Assembly: GCA_937926105.1 (NCBI GenBank) | Contig: CALANS010000212.1 | Location: forward strand, 1-64,000 | DNA length: 64,000 nt | Source of the DNA: an uncultured Actinomycetes bacterium | GTDB lineage: Bacteria > Actinomycetota > Actinomycetes > Mycobacteriales > Nakamurellaceae | Reading direction: 5' to 3' | Part shown: piece after piece, positions 23,877 to 33,095 of the stretch | Numbering within the stretch: the stretch's first letter is position 1 | How the letters are laid out: every line of letters begins with the position of its first letter | Program-made: the position numbers and the translations under genes | The notes under the pieces: generated by a model | What the model saw: the letters and a program-made list of their open reading frames with translations, nothing else | Told to the model about the DNA's origin: nothing | Database searches by the model: none

Positions 23877-24436
23877 GCGGGCCGGAGCCGCGGATGCGAG
23901 CGGCCGACACCGATCGGCAGGCCACGGTGGACCACCTGGCCCGGCACTTCGCCGCCGGTCGGCTGACCGCGACGGAGTACGACGAGCGGGTACGGCAGGC
24001 CTACGCCACGACCTACCTGGACGAGCTGCCGACGCTGCTGGCCGATCTTCCGGACGATCGCGGCGCAGCCAGGGACGACGCCAGCTGGGGTGGCGGCGGT
24101 TCCGGCCGGGACACCGGCGGTTCGGAATGGACCCGCGACGAGTCCGGGTGGGGCGGCGAGGGTCCCGGCTGGCAACGCACCCCGGGATGGTCCGGGCGTG
24201 CCCCCGGATACGGGCCGGCCGGCCGGTGGTACGGCCGCGCCGGTGGACACCGCCGACGCCCGGTCGCCGCGCTGCCGGTGATTCTGGGGGCGCTGTTGCT
24301 GATCGTGCTGACCCACGGCTTCATCCTGATCCCGGTGTTCTGGATCGGGTTGGCGCTGCTCGTCTTCGGCCGTCACCGTCGCGGCGGCTGCGGCCCGCAC
24401 CTCGGCTCCCGATTGGGGCCACGCTCGGCCCCCTGA
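23873..24436 (+). CDS. DUF1707 (SHOCT-like) membrane protein
   Basis: The product has 187 residues. The N-terminal DUF1707 domain is clear: MRAADTDRQATVDHLARHFAAGRLTATEYDERV then TTYLDELPTLLADLP. A Gly/Trp/Ser-rich linker of ~60 residues follows, then one or two hydrophobic segments near the end (ALPVILGALLLIVL, FILIPVFWIGLALLVF) and a short basic tail. It is translated with PadR through an ATGA overlap and ends just before a strong bidirectional terminator. The function of DUF1707 is not established; membrane attachment suggests an envelope-related role. Confidence 0.87.
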   Translation: MSGPEPRMRAADTDRQATVDHLARHFAAGRLTATEYDERVRQAYATTYLDELPTLLADLPDDRGAARDDASWGGGGSGRDTGGSEWTRDESGWGGEGPGWQRTPGWSGRAPGYGPAGRWYGRAGGHRRRPVAALPVILGALLLIVLTHGFILIPVFWIGLALLVFGRHRRGGCGPHLGSRLGPRSAP

Positions 24437-24443
24437 CGCGACC

Positions 24444-24485
24444 TGCCGTCCCCGGTCCCTCGTTTGCGACGGGCCGGGGACGGCA
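24444..24485. terminator. Bidirectional terminator hairpin between DUF1707 gene and trpB2
   Basis: TGCCGTCCCCGG (24444-24455) and CCGGGGACGGCA (24474-24485) pair perfectly over 12 bases with an 18-base loop, between two convergent genes. There is no clear U tract, which is common in actinomycetes. Confidence 0.8.
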
Positions 24486-24532
24486 TGGCACGGTACGGTC
24501 CCGCGCGCGTGCCGGATGCGGCGCGGGGAAGG

Positions 24533-25891
24533 TCAGGCGACCACCGGGACGTCCGCCAGCGCCGCGGCCAGCGCCTCATCGGACAACCCGGAGTCGACCA
24601 TGTCGCCGCGCAGGTAGGAGTCGTACGCCGCCAAGTCCAGCATGCCGTGCCCGCACAGCGCCGTCACGATCACCTTCTCCTCACCGGACGCCTTGCAGGC
24701 CACCGCTTCCCTGATCGCCGCCGCCAGCGCATGGGTGGGCTCCGGTGCCGGGACGATGCCTTCGGTGCGGGCGAATTGCACGGCGGCGGCGAAGCACTCG
24801 GTCTGGTCGATGGCGATGGCCTCCATCAGGCCCAACTCGTAGATGTGGCTCAGCAACGGCGCCATGCCGTGGTAGCGCAACCCGCCGGCGTGGATCGGGT
24901 CCGGCACGAAGTCGTGCCCCAGGGTGTGCATCTTCAGCAGCGGCGTCATTCCGGCGGTGTCGCCGAAGTCGTAGCGATACTCGCCTCGGGTCAGCGACGG
25001 GCAGGAGGCCGGCTCCACCGCCCGGATCACCGGGGACATCCGGCCCGCCAGCTTCTCCCGGATGAACGGGAAGCTCAGCCCGCCGAAGTTGGAGCCGCCG
25101 CCGGTGCAGCCCACGATCAGATCCACTGAGTCCTCACCGGCCAGCCGCAGTTGCGCGAGCGCCTCCTCGCCGATCACGGTCTGGTGCAGCAGCACATGGT
25201 TGAGCACCGAGCCCAACGCGTACTTCGTGTCGTCGGATCCCGCGGCGACCTCCACGGCCTCGGAGATGGCGATGCCCAGCGAACCGGTGTGGTCTTCCGG
25301 AAATGCCCGCCCGGCGGCAGTCAGCCGGGACGGGGACCGGTGAATGGTGCCGCCGAAGGTTTCGATCAGTGTCTTGCGGCCGGGCTTGGAGTCGTAGGAG
25401 GCCCCGACCTGCCACACCTCGCACTCCAGCCCGAACAGCGCGCACGCGAACGCTGGCGCGGTGCCCCACTGGCCGGCGCCGGTCTCCGTGGTCAGCTTGC
25501 GCACGCCCGCGCGAGCGTTGTAGAAGGCCTGCGGCACAGCGGTATTCGGCTTGTGTGAGCCGGCCGGTGAGACGCCCTCGTACTTGTAGTAGATGCGTGC
25601 CGGGGTGCCGAGTGCCCGCTCCAGCCGCAGCGCCCGGAACAGCGGGGACGGGCGCCACAGCCGGTAGACCTCCTGCACCTCCTCCGGGATGTCGATGTAC
25701 CGCTCGCCGGAGACCTCCTGGGTGATCAGCTCGGCCGGAAACAGCGGCGCCAGGTCGTCCGGCCCCACCGGCTCGCGCGTCGCCGGGTGCAGCGGTGGCG
25801 GCGGGGGATCGGGCAGGTCCGGGATGATGTTGTACCACCGGGTGGGCATCTCGGACTCGTCGAGAAGGAACTTGTGCTGCTGTACCGCCAT
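24533..25891 (-). CDS. Tryptophan synthase beta-like protein, TrpB2 type
   Basis: The product has 452 residues, longer than ordinary TrpB (~400) and with the TrpB2 N-terminal extension ([20 protein letters not shown]). The PLP Lys is in GSHKPNTA, and the phosphate-binding loop is [12 protein letters not shown]. TrpB2 proteins condense indole or a related nucleophile with serine, or with O-phosphoserine in some archaea, and do not need TrpA. No trpA or other trp gene is nearby, which supports a stand-alone role such as indole salvage. ATG 25891 follows GGAGG. The gene is convergent with DUF1707. Confidence 0.9.
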   Translation of the reverse strand: MAVQQHKFLLDESEMPTRWYNIIPDLPDPPPPPLHPATREPVGPDDLAPLFPAELITQEVSGERYIDIPEEVQEVYRLWRPSPLFRALRLERALGTPARIYYKYEGVSPAGSHKPNTAVPQAFYNARAGVRKLTTETGAGQWGTAPAFACALFGLECEVWQVGASYDSKPGRKTLIETFGGTIHRSPSRLTAAGRAFPEDHTGSLGIAISEAVEVAAGSDDTKYALGSVLNHVLLHQTVIGEEALAQLRLAGEDSVDLIVGCTGGGSNFGGLSFPFIREKLAGRMSPVIRAVEPASCPSLTRGEYRYDFGDTAGMTPLLKMHTLGHDFVPDPIHAGGLRYHGMAPLLSHIYELGLMEAIAIDQTECFAAAVQFARTEGIVPAPEPTHALAAAIREAVACKASGEEKVIVTALCGHGMLDLAAYDSYLRGDMVDSGLSDEALAAALADVPVVA

Positions 25892-26077
25892 GGCCGCCTC
25901 CGCTGTGGCTCGCCCACCCGGCCCGTGACCGGCGCCCCGCGCCGCGCGCGTGGTGTCGGTCACGGTATCCGCTGCACGGCGTTTCGCCCAGAGCCTGAGC
26001 ACATCCCCGGAGGTCGGCGCCCGTTGCTCAGCTCGGCGGAGACGACTCGCGATGGCGCCGGCTAGCCCTCGGTCCGG

Positions 26078-26827
26078 CTACTCCTCGGCGGCCTGCGGCG
26101 CCGCAGCTTCCAACCTGGCGGGGTAGAGCAGCCGGGCCACCAGAGCGGCCACCGCGCCACCGACCAGCGGTGCCACGATGAACAGCCACAGCTGGGACAG
26201 CGCCGATCCGCCGACGAACAGCGCCGGACCGATGCTGCGCGCCGGATTCACCGAGGTACCGGTCAGCGGAATGCCAATCAGGTGCACCGTGGTCAGGGCC
26301 AGGCCGATGCCCAGCGCGGCGACCGAGGCATACGCCGCCGGGCGGGTGGCCACCAGCACCACCAGCACGAACAGGAATGTCAGCACCACCTCGGCCAGGA
26401 ACGCGCCGCCGGCATTCAGCCCGACCATGGAGTTCTCGCCGAAACCGTCGGTGCCGAGCCCCGTCGAAGAGCTGTACTTGCTGGCGCCGGCGAACACGAG
26501 GCGGAGCAGGGCGGCACCGACGATGCCCCCCACGATCTGCGCCACCCAGTAGCCGACCGCCTCGACGATCGACATCCGGCCCGCCACCAGGAATCCCATG
26601 GTCACCGCGGGGTTGATGTGGCAGCCCGAGATCGAGCCGATGGCGTAGACGAGCACCAGTAGCACCAGGCCGAACGCGAGCGCGGTGGCGATCACCCCCG
26701 CCGCGCCGCTGCCGCCGGTGATGCCGAACCCGAAGCACAGCGTCGCCACGCCCACGGCGAAGAACACCAGGCAGCCTGTGCCCAGTGCCTCTGCGGCCAA
26801 TTTCCGCATGTTCACAGCGGTGGTCAT
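26078..26827 (-). CDS. Aquaporin, AqpZ-like (MIP family)
   Basis: The product has 249 residues with six membrane spans and two half-helices carrying the NPA motifs CHINPAVTMG and TSVNPARSIGPAL. The Arg after the second NPA and the His in the fifth helix region (LTTVHLIGIPL) fit the narrow selectivity filter of water channels rather than glycerol facilitators. ATG 26827 is set by GGGAGG upstream. It stands alone, divergent from a Pr6Pr-type membrane protein gene. Confidence 0.92.
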   Translation of the reverse strand: MTTAVNMRKLAAEALGTGCLVFFAVGVATLCFGFGITGGSGAAGVIATALAFGLVLLVLVYAIGSISGCHINPAVTMGFLVAGRMSIVEAVGYWVAQIVGGIVGAALLRLVFAGASKYSSSTGLGTDGFGENSMVGLNAGGAFLAEVVLTFLFVLVVLVATRPAAYASVAALGIGLALTTVHLIGIPLTGTSVNPARSIGPALFVGGSALSQLWLFIVAPLVGGAVAALVARLLYPARLEAAAPQAAEE

Positions 26828-27060
26828 CGCGCCTCCCCTACGATCGGACACGTGCCCGCGCGGGCGCGTGAGTGACGATCAGTGTCCCCCGCACCGGCCG
26901 CCACCGGGAGGGCGACACGCTACGTGTCGGAACAGTGACAGGCTGCACCGCTTCGCGGCGTGACCGCACCTACTTCCCAGTGACGCGCCGATCCTCGATG
27001 ATGGGTGCGGCAGTATGCGGTGGTCGGTGCGGTGGTCGGCGACAGTGAGGGGGAGGGTCC

Positions 27061-27711
27061 GTGTCGGCTCGGATTCGTGCGATTCTTCGGCTCGCTGGCG
27101 CCGGGCTGATCGTGGCCGCGGTCGTGACGCAGTTCGTCTACAGCACCCGGTATGTCGCCACGTTCTCGGCGGCCAACTTCTTCAGCTTCTTCACCATCGA
27201 GTCCAACCTGATCGCCGCCGTGCTGTTGGCGCTGTCGGCGGTCGCGGCCTGGCGGGGCTCGACCGCGCCGTCGATGGCGCTGCTGCGCGGCGCGGCGGCG
27301 CTGTACATGACGATCACCGGCATCGTCTACTCGCTGTTGCTGTCCGGGCTGGAGGACGCGCTGCAGACCCAGGTCGACTGGGTGAACACGGTGCTGCACT
27401 ACGTGATGCCGGTGGTCGTCCTGGCGGATTTCCTGCTCGACCGCACGGTGACGCCGCTGCGATTCGACCGTGCCTGGCTGTGGCTGATCTACCCGGTGCT
27501 GTACCTGATCTACTCGGAGGTTCGCGGACCGGCGGTGGGCTGGTATCCCTACCCGTTCCTGGATCCGCGGCCGCACGGGGTGCTGCCGGTGATCGTCACC
27601 AGCGCGGCCATCGCGGTGGCGGCCGTGCTGCTCGCTTGGCTGCTGGCCTGGACCACCAGGGTGGGTCGCCGCCCGGTACCCGTGGCCCAGCCGGTGGAAC
27701 CCGTCGGGTAG
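27061..27711 (+). CDS. Pr6Pr-family six-span membrane protein
   Basis: The product has 216 residues with six predicted membrane segments (AGLIVAAVVTQFVY, NLIAAVLLALSAVAAW, ALYMTITGIVYSLLL, VLHYVMPVVVLADFLL, WLWLIYPVLYLIY and a last ~25-residue span). The motifs FFSFFTIESNL, NTVLHYVMP and the YPYPFLDP loop are typical of this actinobacterial family (related to FAR-17a/AIG1-like proteins). No reaction is established; eukaryotic relatives hydrolyse fatty-acid esters. The start is GTG 27061 after GAGGGGGAGGG. Confidence 0.8.
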   Translation: MSARIRAILRLAGAGLIVAAVVTQFVYSTRYVATFSAANFFSFFTIESNLIAAVLLALSAVAAWRGSTAPSMALLRGAAALYMTITGIVYSLLLSGLEDALQTQVDWVNTVLHYVMPVVVLADFLLDRTVTPLRFDRAWLWLIYPVLYLIYSEVRGPAVGWYPYPFLDPRPHGVLPVIVTSAAIAVAAVLLAWLLAWTTRVGRRPVPVAQPVEPVG

Positions 27712-27772
27712 TGGGTCCGGTCGGGCGCCCCGACGCGGTACATCGACGCCGCTGACGTGGCAGAGTCGGGGC

Positions 27773-28732
27773 ATGGCAACGACACTGGCGCAGGCGATCG
27801 CCGCCGGACCGATCACCCTGGACGGCGGCCTGGCCACCCGGCTGGAGGCGCGCGGACACGACCTGTCGTCGGCGCTGTGGTCGGCCCGGCTGCTGGCCGA
27901 CGACCCGGATGAGATCGTCGCCGCGCACGCCGACTTCTTCGCCGCGGGAGCCCGGGTCGCCACCACTGCGTCCTATCAGGCGTCGTTCACCGGACTGGCC
28001 GGCCTCGGGCTGGATGCGGACCGTGCGGCAGCATTGATGCGGCGCAGCGTGACGCTGGCCGCGCGGGCGCGAGAGCAATCCGGCGGTGACGAGGATCGCT
28101 GGGTGGCGGCCTCGATCGGTCCGTACGGCGCGGTGCTGGCCGATGGCTCGGAATACCGCGGCGACTATGGCTTGTCCGTGTCGCAGCTGCGCGAGTGGCA
28201 CCGGCCCCGGCTGGCGGTGCTGGCCGACGCGGGCGCCGATGTGCTGGCCATGGAGACGATCCCGTGCGCCGCGGAGGCGGAGGCGCTGCTCGCCGAGATC
28301 GACGGCACGGGTGTTCCGGCGTGGTTGTCGTTGACCTGCGCGATGCGCGACGGGGTGGTGACGACCCGGCTGGGCGAACCGGCCGTCGGGGTGTGGGCCA
28401 TGGTCGCCGAGGTGGACGAGATCATCGCGGTCGGGGTCAACTGCTGCGAGGCGGAGCATGCCGCCGAGATGGTGTCGGCGGCGGTCCTGGCGTCCGGCAA
28501 GCCTGGTGTGGTCTACCCGAACAGCGGCGAGGGTTGGGACGCTGCCGCCCGCCGCTGGACCGGGACCGGCACCTTCCGCGCCGGATTGGTGGACGGCTGG
28601 CGCGCCGCGGGTGCGGCATTGATCGGCGGCTGCTGCCGGGTGGGGCCGCAGGCGATCGCGGAGGTCAGGGAGTCGCTGGATCGACGGCGGGCAGCCGGGC
28701 CGGCGCCGGATCGGGTTCCACCGCACCAGTAG
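27773..28732 (+). CDS. mmuM: Homocysteine S-methyltransferase (MmuM-like)
   Basis: The product has 319 residues. It transfers a methyl group from S-methylmethionine (or SAM) to homocysteine, giving methionine. The Zn-binding Cys residues are visible in VGVNCCEAEH and IGGCCRVGP. Other family motifs are LDGGLATRLEARGHDL at the start, TASYQASF, ASIGPYGA, LAMETIPC and PGVVYPNSGEGWD. The 3' end overlaps a convergent DUF998 gene by 68 bases. No S-methylmethionine permease (MmuP) is next to it. Confidence 0.92.
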   Translation: MATTLAQAIAAGPITLDGGLATRLEARGHDLSSALWSARLLADDPDEIVAAHADFFAAGARVATTASYQASFTGLAGLGLDADRAAALMRRSVTLAARAREQSGGDEDRWVAASIGPYGAVLADGSEYRGDYGLSVSQLREWHRPRLAVLADAGADVLAMETIPCAAEAEALLAEIDGTGVPAWLSLTCAMRDGVVTTRLGEPAVGVWAMVAEVDEIIAVGVNCCEAEHAAEMVSAAVLASGKPGVVYPNSGEGWDAAARRWTGTGTFRAGLVDGWRAAGAALIGGCCRVGPQAIAEVRESLDRRRAAGPAPDRVPPHQ

Positions 28733-29441
28733 CGCCCCCGAGCGCCGGGGCCGTCACCCGATCCGCGCCCGTCCGCTCCGCGCTCTCCGGTGCGGTGCGC
28801 CGGATGGCCCACACCCCCAGAACGACTAGCGCCGCGATCTCCGTCACCGCCATGCCGCGTTCCACCAGCCCCAGCGGCACCGCCAGCCACCATCGGCCAC
28901 CGCTTGCCCCCGTCGCGATCGCCACGATGATCGGGACGAACCAGGCCAGCCCGGCCACGGCCAGACCGGCCGCCCAGCGAGCCCTCGCGAATGCCGCCCG
29001 GAGCCGCGACGTTCCGCGGCGGGCCAACGTCAGCACCGCCAGCGGCAACGCGACGAACGCCACCAGACTGGCGATCCGGTGCACCTGACCGGAGATGCTG
29101 GGTCCCAGCGCCCAATTCGCTTTGGGGAACGCCGTCAGCGTCAGCAGGCCGATCACCCACAGCCCGCCGAAGACCAGACCGGTGGAACTGGCGCGTGGCT
29201 CGCCCGGGCCACCGGATCGAGCGGTCGCCAGCAGAACGGCCACCGAGCCGGAGGCGATGGCCAGCACGCCGACGTCGAACGCCCAGGCGGCGCTGGTGAG
29301 CATGTACTCGCTGATGGTCCGGCGGATCGGCGAGATCGCCGCACCCGGCCCGACCACGTGCAGCACCGCGATGACCAGGGAGCCGGCGAGCACCGCGCCG
29401 ATGCCGAGCCGAGCCATGACCCGTGCCGTCCCGCCCGCCAT
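28665..29441 (-). CDS. DUF998 family membrane protein
   Basis: The product has 258 residues with about six hydrophobic spans. The DUF998 pattern includes GAAISPIRRTISEYMLTSAAW after the first span, GLWVIGLLTLTAFPKANW, and SGQVHRIASLVAFVALPLAVL with its conserved His. ATG 29441 is set by GGGAGGT five bases upstream; the frame is open farther up but without conserved sequence. The C-terminal ~40 residues are Pro/Ala-rich and overlap the end of mmuM on the other strand. The function of the family is unknown. Confidence 0.82.
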   Translation of the reverse strand: MAGGTARVMARLGIGAVLAGSLVIAVLHVVGPGAAISPIRRTISEYMLTSAAWAFDVGVLAIASGSVAVLLATARSGGPGEPRASSTGLVFGGLWVIGLLTLTAFPKANWALGPSISGQVHRIASLVAFVALPLAVLTLARRGTSRLRAAFARARWAAGLAVAGLAWFVPIIVAIATGASGGRWWLAVPLGLVERGMAVTEIAALVVLGVWAIRRTAPESAERTGADRVTAPALGGATGAVEPDPAPARLPAVDPATP

Positions 29442-29834
29442 CCGACCTCCCACCGGGATTGGTGCGTCCTGCCCACAGTACGGAACTCCCGAAACCGCGG
29501 GCATCGATCGGCCAGCCGGCGGTCGCGGTGGCAGGGCCCGCCAGGATGACGGCGCACAGCCATGCGACCATCGACGGCAGAATTCGACGAGGGTGACCGG
29601 TGGTCGGCCGCGGGTCGTGCGCACCATCGCCGATCACCGTGATCCGCCTCCCCGACCCCTGCCTCCCCGATCGCTGCCTCCCCGATTGCTGCACCTGACC
29701 GAATTGGATACCGGCCCGCGACGGCTGGGGGCGGCCGCCCCTCCAGCGCTGCCATGGGCACGACCACGCGCCGAGGTCGAGGACGTCGGTGTGGCATCCT
29801 GCCTGGAGGTGGCGGAACAGAAGCGGAGGATCGC
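29442..29834. other. Non-coding spacer between DUF998 and fadB2-like genes
   Basis: About 390 bases without a supported gene. The only structure seen is the three-copy 15-bp repeat at 29646-29690. The promoter of the plus-strand dehydrogenase must lie in the right half, but no convincing -35/-10 pair was found. Confidence 0.5.
29646..29690 (+). repeat. Three tandem copies of a 15-bp unit
   Basis: GCCTCCCCGACCCCT, GCCTCCCCGATCGCT and GCCTCCCCGATTGCT are in direct succession with exact 15-base spacing in a non-coding spacer. The period is five codons, but no gene covers it. Confidence 0.82.
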
Positions 29835-30692
29835 GTGGGCATCACCAGGATTGGCGTGGTCGGCGGTGGGCTGATGGGCTCGGGCATCGCCGAGGTCGCG
29901 GCCCGCAGCGGGCTGGACGTCGTCGTGTCCGAGGCCAGCGACGAACTCGCCGACGCCGCCCGGGCGCGGATCGAGAAGTCGGTGCGGCGCGGCGTGGACA
30001 AGGGCAAGCTATCGGCCCAGGACGCCGACGCCGCCCTGGGCAGGCTGCGGGCGGTGACGGGGATCGCGGAGCTGGCCGACCGGGAATTGGTGGTCGAAGC
30101 CGCGACCGAGAACGAGCAGATCAAGCTGGCGCTGTTCGCGGACCTGGACCGCACCGTGGCCGACCGGTCGGCGATCCTGGCGTCCAACACCTCCTCGATC
30201 CCGATTGCGCGGCTCGGCGCTGCCACCACCCGACCAGAACTCGTGGTGGGCATGCACTTCTTCAATCCGGCGACCGTGCAGAAGCTGGTCGAGGTCATCC
30301 CGTCTCAGCTCACCGCCGCCGCAACCATCGATCGGGTGACCGAGCTGGCCACCGGCACGCTGGGCAAGACCGTGGTGCGCGCCAAGGACCGGGCGGGCTT
30401 CGTGGTCAATGCGCTGCTGGTGCCCTACATGCTCTCGGCGATTCGCATGGTCGAGGCCGGGCATGCCACCGCCGAGGACGTCGATACCGGCATGGTGCTG
30501 GGCTGCGCGCACCCGATGGGGCCGCTGGCGTTGACCGACCTGGTCGGCCTGGACACCACCATGGCGGTGGCCGAGTCGCTGTATGCCGAGTACGCCGAGC
30601 CGACCTTCGCGCCGCCGCCGCTGCTGCGCCGGATGGTCGAGTCGGGCCTGCTGGGTCGCAAGTCCGGCCGAGGCTTCTACACCTACGACTGA
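29835..30692 (+). CDS. fadB2: 3-hydroxybutyryl-CoA dehydrogenase (FadB2-like)
   Basis: The product has 285 residues. It interconverts (S)-3-hydroxyacyl-CoA and 3-ketoacyl-CoA with NAD(P). The nucleotide-binding loop is VVGGGLMGSGIAEVAA. SNTSSIPI, the catalytic His in MHFFNP, DRAGFVVNALLVPY, HPMGPLALTDLVGLDT and the terminal GRKSGRGFYTYD all match mycobacterial FadB2. GTG 29835 follows GGAGGA five bases upstream. The gene ends in a strong hairpin shared with the small minus-strand gene. A beta-oxidation or butyrate/PHB role is likely. Confidence 0.92.
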   Translation: MGITRIGVVGGGLMGSGIAEVAARSGLDVVVSEASDELADAARARIEKSVRRGVDKGKLSAQDADAALGRLRAVTGIAELADRELVVEAATENEQIKLALFADLDRTVADRSAILASNTSSIPIARLGAATTRPELVVGMHFFNPATVQKLVEVIPSQLTAAATIDRVTELATGTLGKTVVRAKDRAGFVVNALLVPYMLSAIRMVEAGHATAEDVDTGMVLGCAHPMGPLALTDLVGLDTTMAVAESLYAEYAEPTFAPPPLLRRMVESGLLGRKSGRGFYTYD

Positions 30693-30698
30693 CGGCGC

Positions 30699-30739
30699 AT
30701 CACGGCCGCGCCCGCCGACGACGGCGCGTCAGCCGTGAT
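30699..30739. terminator. Bidirectional hairpin between fadB2 and the 41-residue gene
   Basis: ATCACGGC (30699-30706) pairs with GCCGTGAT (30732-30739), and the inner CGCGCC (30707-30712) pairs with GGCGCG (30723-30728). The nested stem overlaps the last codons and stop of the convergent small gene. Confidence 0.65.
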
Positions 30740-30854
30740 CGCGCCGCCGTCGGCGTGCTGCCCGGGCCGCCTGCCGACGCTGCCGTTCCACCGCCCGACG
30801 CCGGTCGTCCTCGGCGCGCGCGGCCCAGAGTGCCTGCATCATCTGCGGGTTCAT
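30729..30854 (-). CDS. Small basic conserved-type protein (41 residues)
   Basis: The start MNPQMMQALWAARAEDDRRR is followed by an Arg/Gln/Ala-rich helix ending RRRRRDHG. GGAGG lies 7 bases before ATG 30854, a strong start signal. The layout, a short MNP...-like head and then a charged amphipathic helix, resembles small actinobacterial proteins of unknown function that are usually missed by gene callers. Its stop lies inside the hairpin shared with fadB2. There is no signal peptide or metal motif. Confidence 0.65.
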   Translation of the reverse strand: MNPQMMQALWAARAEDDRRRAVERQRRQAARAARRRRRDHG

Positions 30855-31063
30855 GCGATGCCTCCGTGGGGCGGGGCCGGAACCCAGATGTCCGACCCGA
30901 TGCCCCTACGGTCGTGCTAAGGCGGGGGCCCCGGCATCGGGCGATAGGCATGGTCCCGCCCGCGATCGACCTCAGATCCGCCGGTGACGCGCCCCCATGC
31001 CGGCTAGGTATGCCCCGTCGGCGCCGTCACCGCTTAGGTCGCCGGGTCATCGGCGGCCAACCG

Positions 31064-32875
31064 TCACGCCGCGTACAGCGCGTCCAGCTGCACGGCGTAC
31101 TGGGCTTCCACGGCGCGTCGGCGCATCTTCAGCGAAGGGGTCAGCTCGCCATCCTCCACCGACAGGTCCCGGGGCAGGATGATGAACTTCTTGATCGTCT
31201 CCCAGCGTTCCAGCTTGGAATTCAGCTCGTCGACGAAGCCTTGTATCAGCTGCTGCACAGCCGGGGACAAGGCGAGGTCCGCGATCGACGCAGCCGCCAT
31301 CCCGTTGGCCTTCGCCCAGTCGCCGATGGCGTCCGGATCCAGCGTGATCAGCGCGGAGCAGAATTTGCGGCCCTCGCCGTGCACCAGGATCTGCGAGGAG
31401 TACGGGCACACCGCCTTGAACACCGTCTCGATCTTCTGTGGCGCCACGTACTTGCCGCCGGAGGTCTTGATCAGATCCTTCTTGCGATCGGTGACCTTGA
31501 GGTAGCCGTCCACCATCTCGCCGATGTCGCCGGTGTGCAGCCAGCCGTCCGCGGACAGCACCTCGTCGGTCGCCTCCGGGCTGTTGTGATATCCGCGCAT
31601 AATGCCGGCGCCCCGCATCAGGATCTCGCCGTCGGCTGCGATCATGACCTCGGTGCCGGGCAGTGGCGGACCCACGGTGCCGATCCGGTAGTCGAAGGGC
31701 AGGTTCACGCAGCTGGCCGCGCTGGACTCGGTCAGTCCGTAGCCCTCCAGCACGGGCACGCCCGCGGCGTCGAACCACTCGGCCACTTCGACCGACAGCT
31801 TCGCCGACCCGGAGATGAAGAACCGGGCCCGGCCACCGACCAGATGCTGGATCTTGGCGAACACCAGCTTGCCGGCCACCGCGTTCTGCACCCGCAGCGT
31901 GGCGGGCACGGTGGCGCCGGCCTGCCGCAGCCGCGACGCCCGCACTCCGACCCTGAATGCCCAGTCGAAGATCTTCGCCTTCACCCCACCGCCGCCCTGC
32001 GCGGTGAGCGTCACCTTCGCCCGCACCTTCTCGAAGATCCGCGGTGCTCCGGCCATGAACGTCGGCTTGACGCTGGCCAGGTTCTCCACGATGCGGTCCA
32101 GGTTGCCGTCCACCGCGGTGGTGAACCCGACCGTCAGCTGGATGGCCAGCAGCACCTTGCCGAAGACGTGCGACAGCGGCAGCCACAGGTATTGCAGGTC
32201 GTCCTCGCGCAGGATCTGCACGGCATCCGCGGCGGCGCCCTCGTAGGTCCAGTTGTCGTGTACCAGGCGCACCCCCTTGGGCCGGCCGGTGGTGCCCGAG
32301 GTGTAGATCAGGGTCGCCAGGTGCTCCGGCAGCAGCTCGTCGATCCGGTCCGACACCGCCGCCGGTTGTTCGGCCAGCAGTGCCCGGCCCCGCTCGGCGA
32401 GCTGCTGCAGGGACAGCACCCGCTCGCCGTCGGCCGCGCCGTCGAAGGTGACGATCGCCCGCACATTCGGCAGATCCGCGTCGGCCAGCTTGCCGAGCTG
32501 AGCGTCGTCCTCGGCGAAGATCACCCGGGAGCCGGAATCGCGCAGGATGTAGGCGACGTCGTCCTGCTTCGTCGTGGGGTAGATCGTGGTGGTGGCGCCG
32601 CCGGCGCACATGATCGCCAGGTCGGCCAGCACCCACTCCAGCCGGGTGGACGAGGCGATCGCGACCCGATCCTCGATGCCGATGCCCAGAGACAGCAGGC
32701 CGGCCGCCAGCTCCGTGACCCGCTCGCCCGTCTGCGCCCAGGTCAGGGTCTGCCAGCCGCCCGGTTCGGTGGGATCCGGAGACAGGAAGGCCGGCCGGTC
32801 CGGCGTCGCGGCGACCCGGTCGGCGAACAATCGGCCAAACGAGGCCGGCCGGTCGGACAGGCTAGCGGTGGGCAT
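31064..32875 (-). CDS. Long-chain fatty-acid CoA ligase (FadD15-like AMP-forming synthetase)
   Basis: The product has 603 residues. It activates fatty acids to acyl-AMP and then acyl-CoA. The P-loop-like motif is LIYTSGTTGRPKGV, the adenine-binding motif EGYGLTESSA, and the hinge/catalytic region GWLHTGDIGEM followed by VTDRKKDLIKTSGGKYVAPQKIE; the C-terminal Lys region is SLKMRRRAVEAQY. The length and the DNWTYEG and LPLSHVFGK segments match the FadD15/long-chain (ACSL) group. AAGGAGG just before ATG 32875 fixes the start. Confidence 0.92.
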   Translation of the reverse strand: MPTASLSDRPASFGRLFADRVAATPDRPAFLSPDPTEPGGWQTLTWAQTGERVTELAAGLLSLGIGIEDRVAIASSTRLEWVLADLAIMCAGGATTTIYPTTKQDDVAYILRDSGSRVIFAEDDAQLGKLADADLPNVRAIVTFDGAADGERVLSLQQLAERGRALLAEQPAAVSDRIDELLPEHLATLIYTSGTTGRPKGVRLVHDNWTYEGAAADAVQILREDDLQYLWLPLSHVFGKVLLAIQLTVGFTTAVDGNLDRIVENLASVKPTFMAGAPRIFEKVRAKVTLTAQGGGGVKAKIFDWAFRVGVRASRLRQAGATVPATLRVQNAVAGKLVFAKIQHLVGGRARFFISGSAKLSVEVAEWFDAAGVPVLEGYGLTESSAASCVNLPFDYRIGTVGPPLPGTEVMIAADGEILMRGAGIMRGYHNSPEATDEVLSADGWLHTGDIGEMVDGYLKVTDRKKDLIKTSGGKYVAPQKIETVFKAVCPYSSQILVHGEGRKFCSALITLDPDAIGDWAKANGMAAASIADLALSPAVQQLIQGFVDELNSKLERWETIKKFIILPRDLSVEDGELTPSLKMRRRAVEAQYAVQLDALYAA

Positions 32876-33095
32876 GACGTCCTCCTTGACGACATCCAAC
32901 CGGTGCGGTGTGCCAGCGCGCCCGGCCGGGTCGCCCGGGGCGCTGCGCCGAACCGGTGATCTGCCCAGCACTCTACGGAGCGCGTGCGCGGTTAGTCGAC
33001 CGTGCCATCGACGCTGTCGGGAACGCCTCGGCGGCCGGTAACGTTTTGCTTCGGCCGGGGATGGTCGCCGGCCCGGGACCAGGGCGGGGTTGGCA

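Noticed and set aside
29789..32959. A single 1056-codon open frame on the plus strand
   Set aside because: It runs across fadB2, the spacer and the whole fadD gene on the opposite strand. Its product is Arg/Gly/His-rich with no conserved motif, the typical shadow of high-GC coding DNA.
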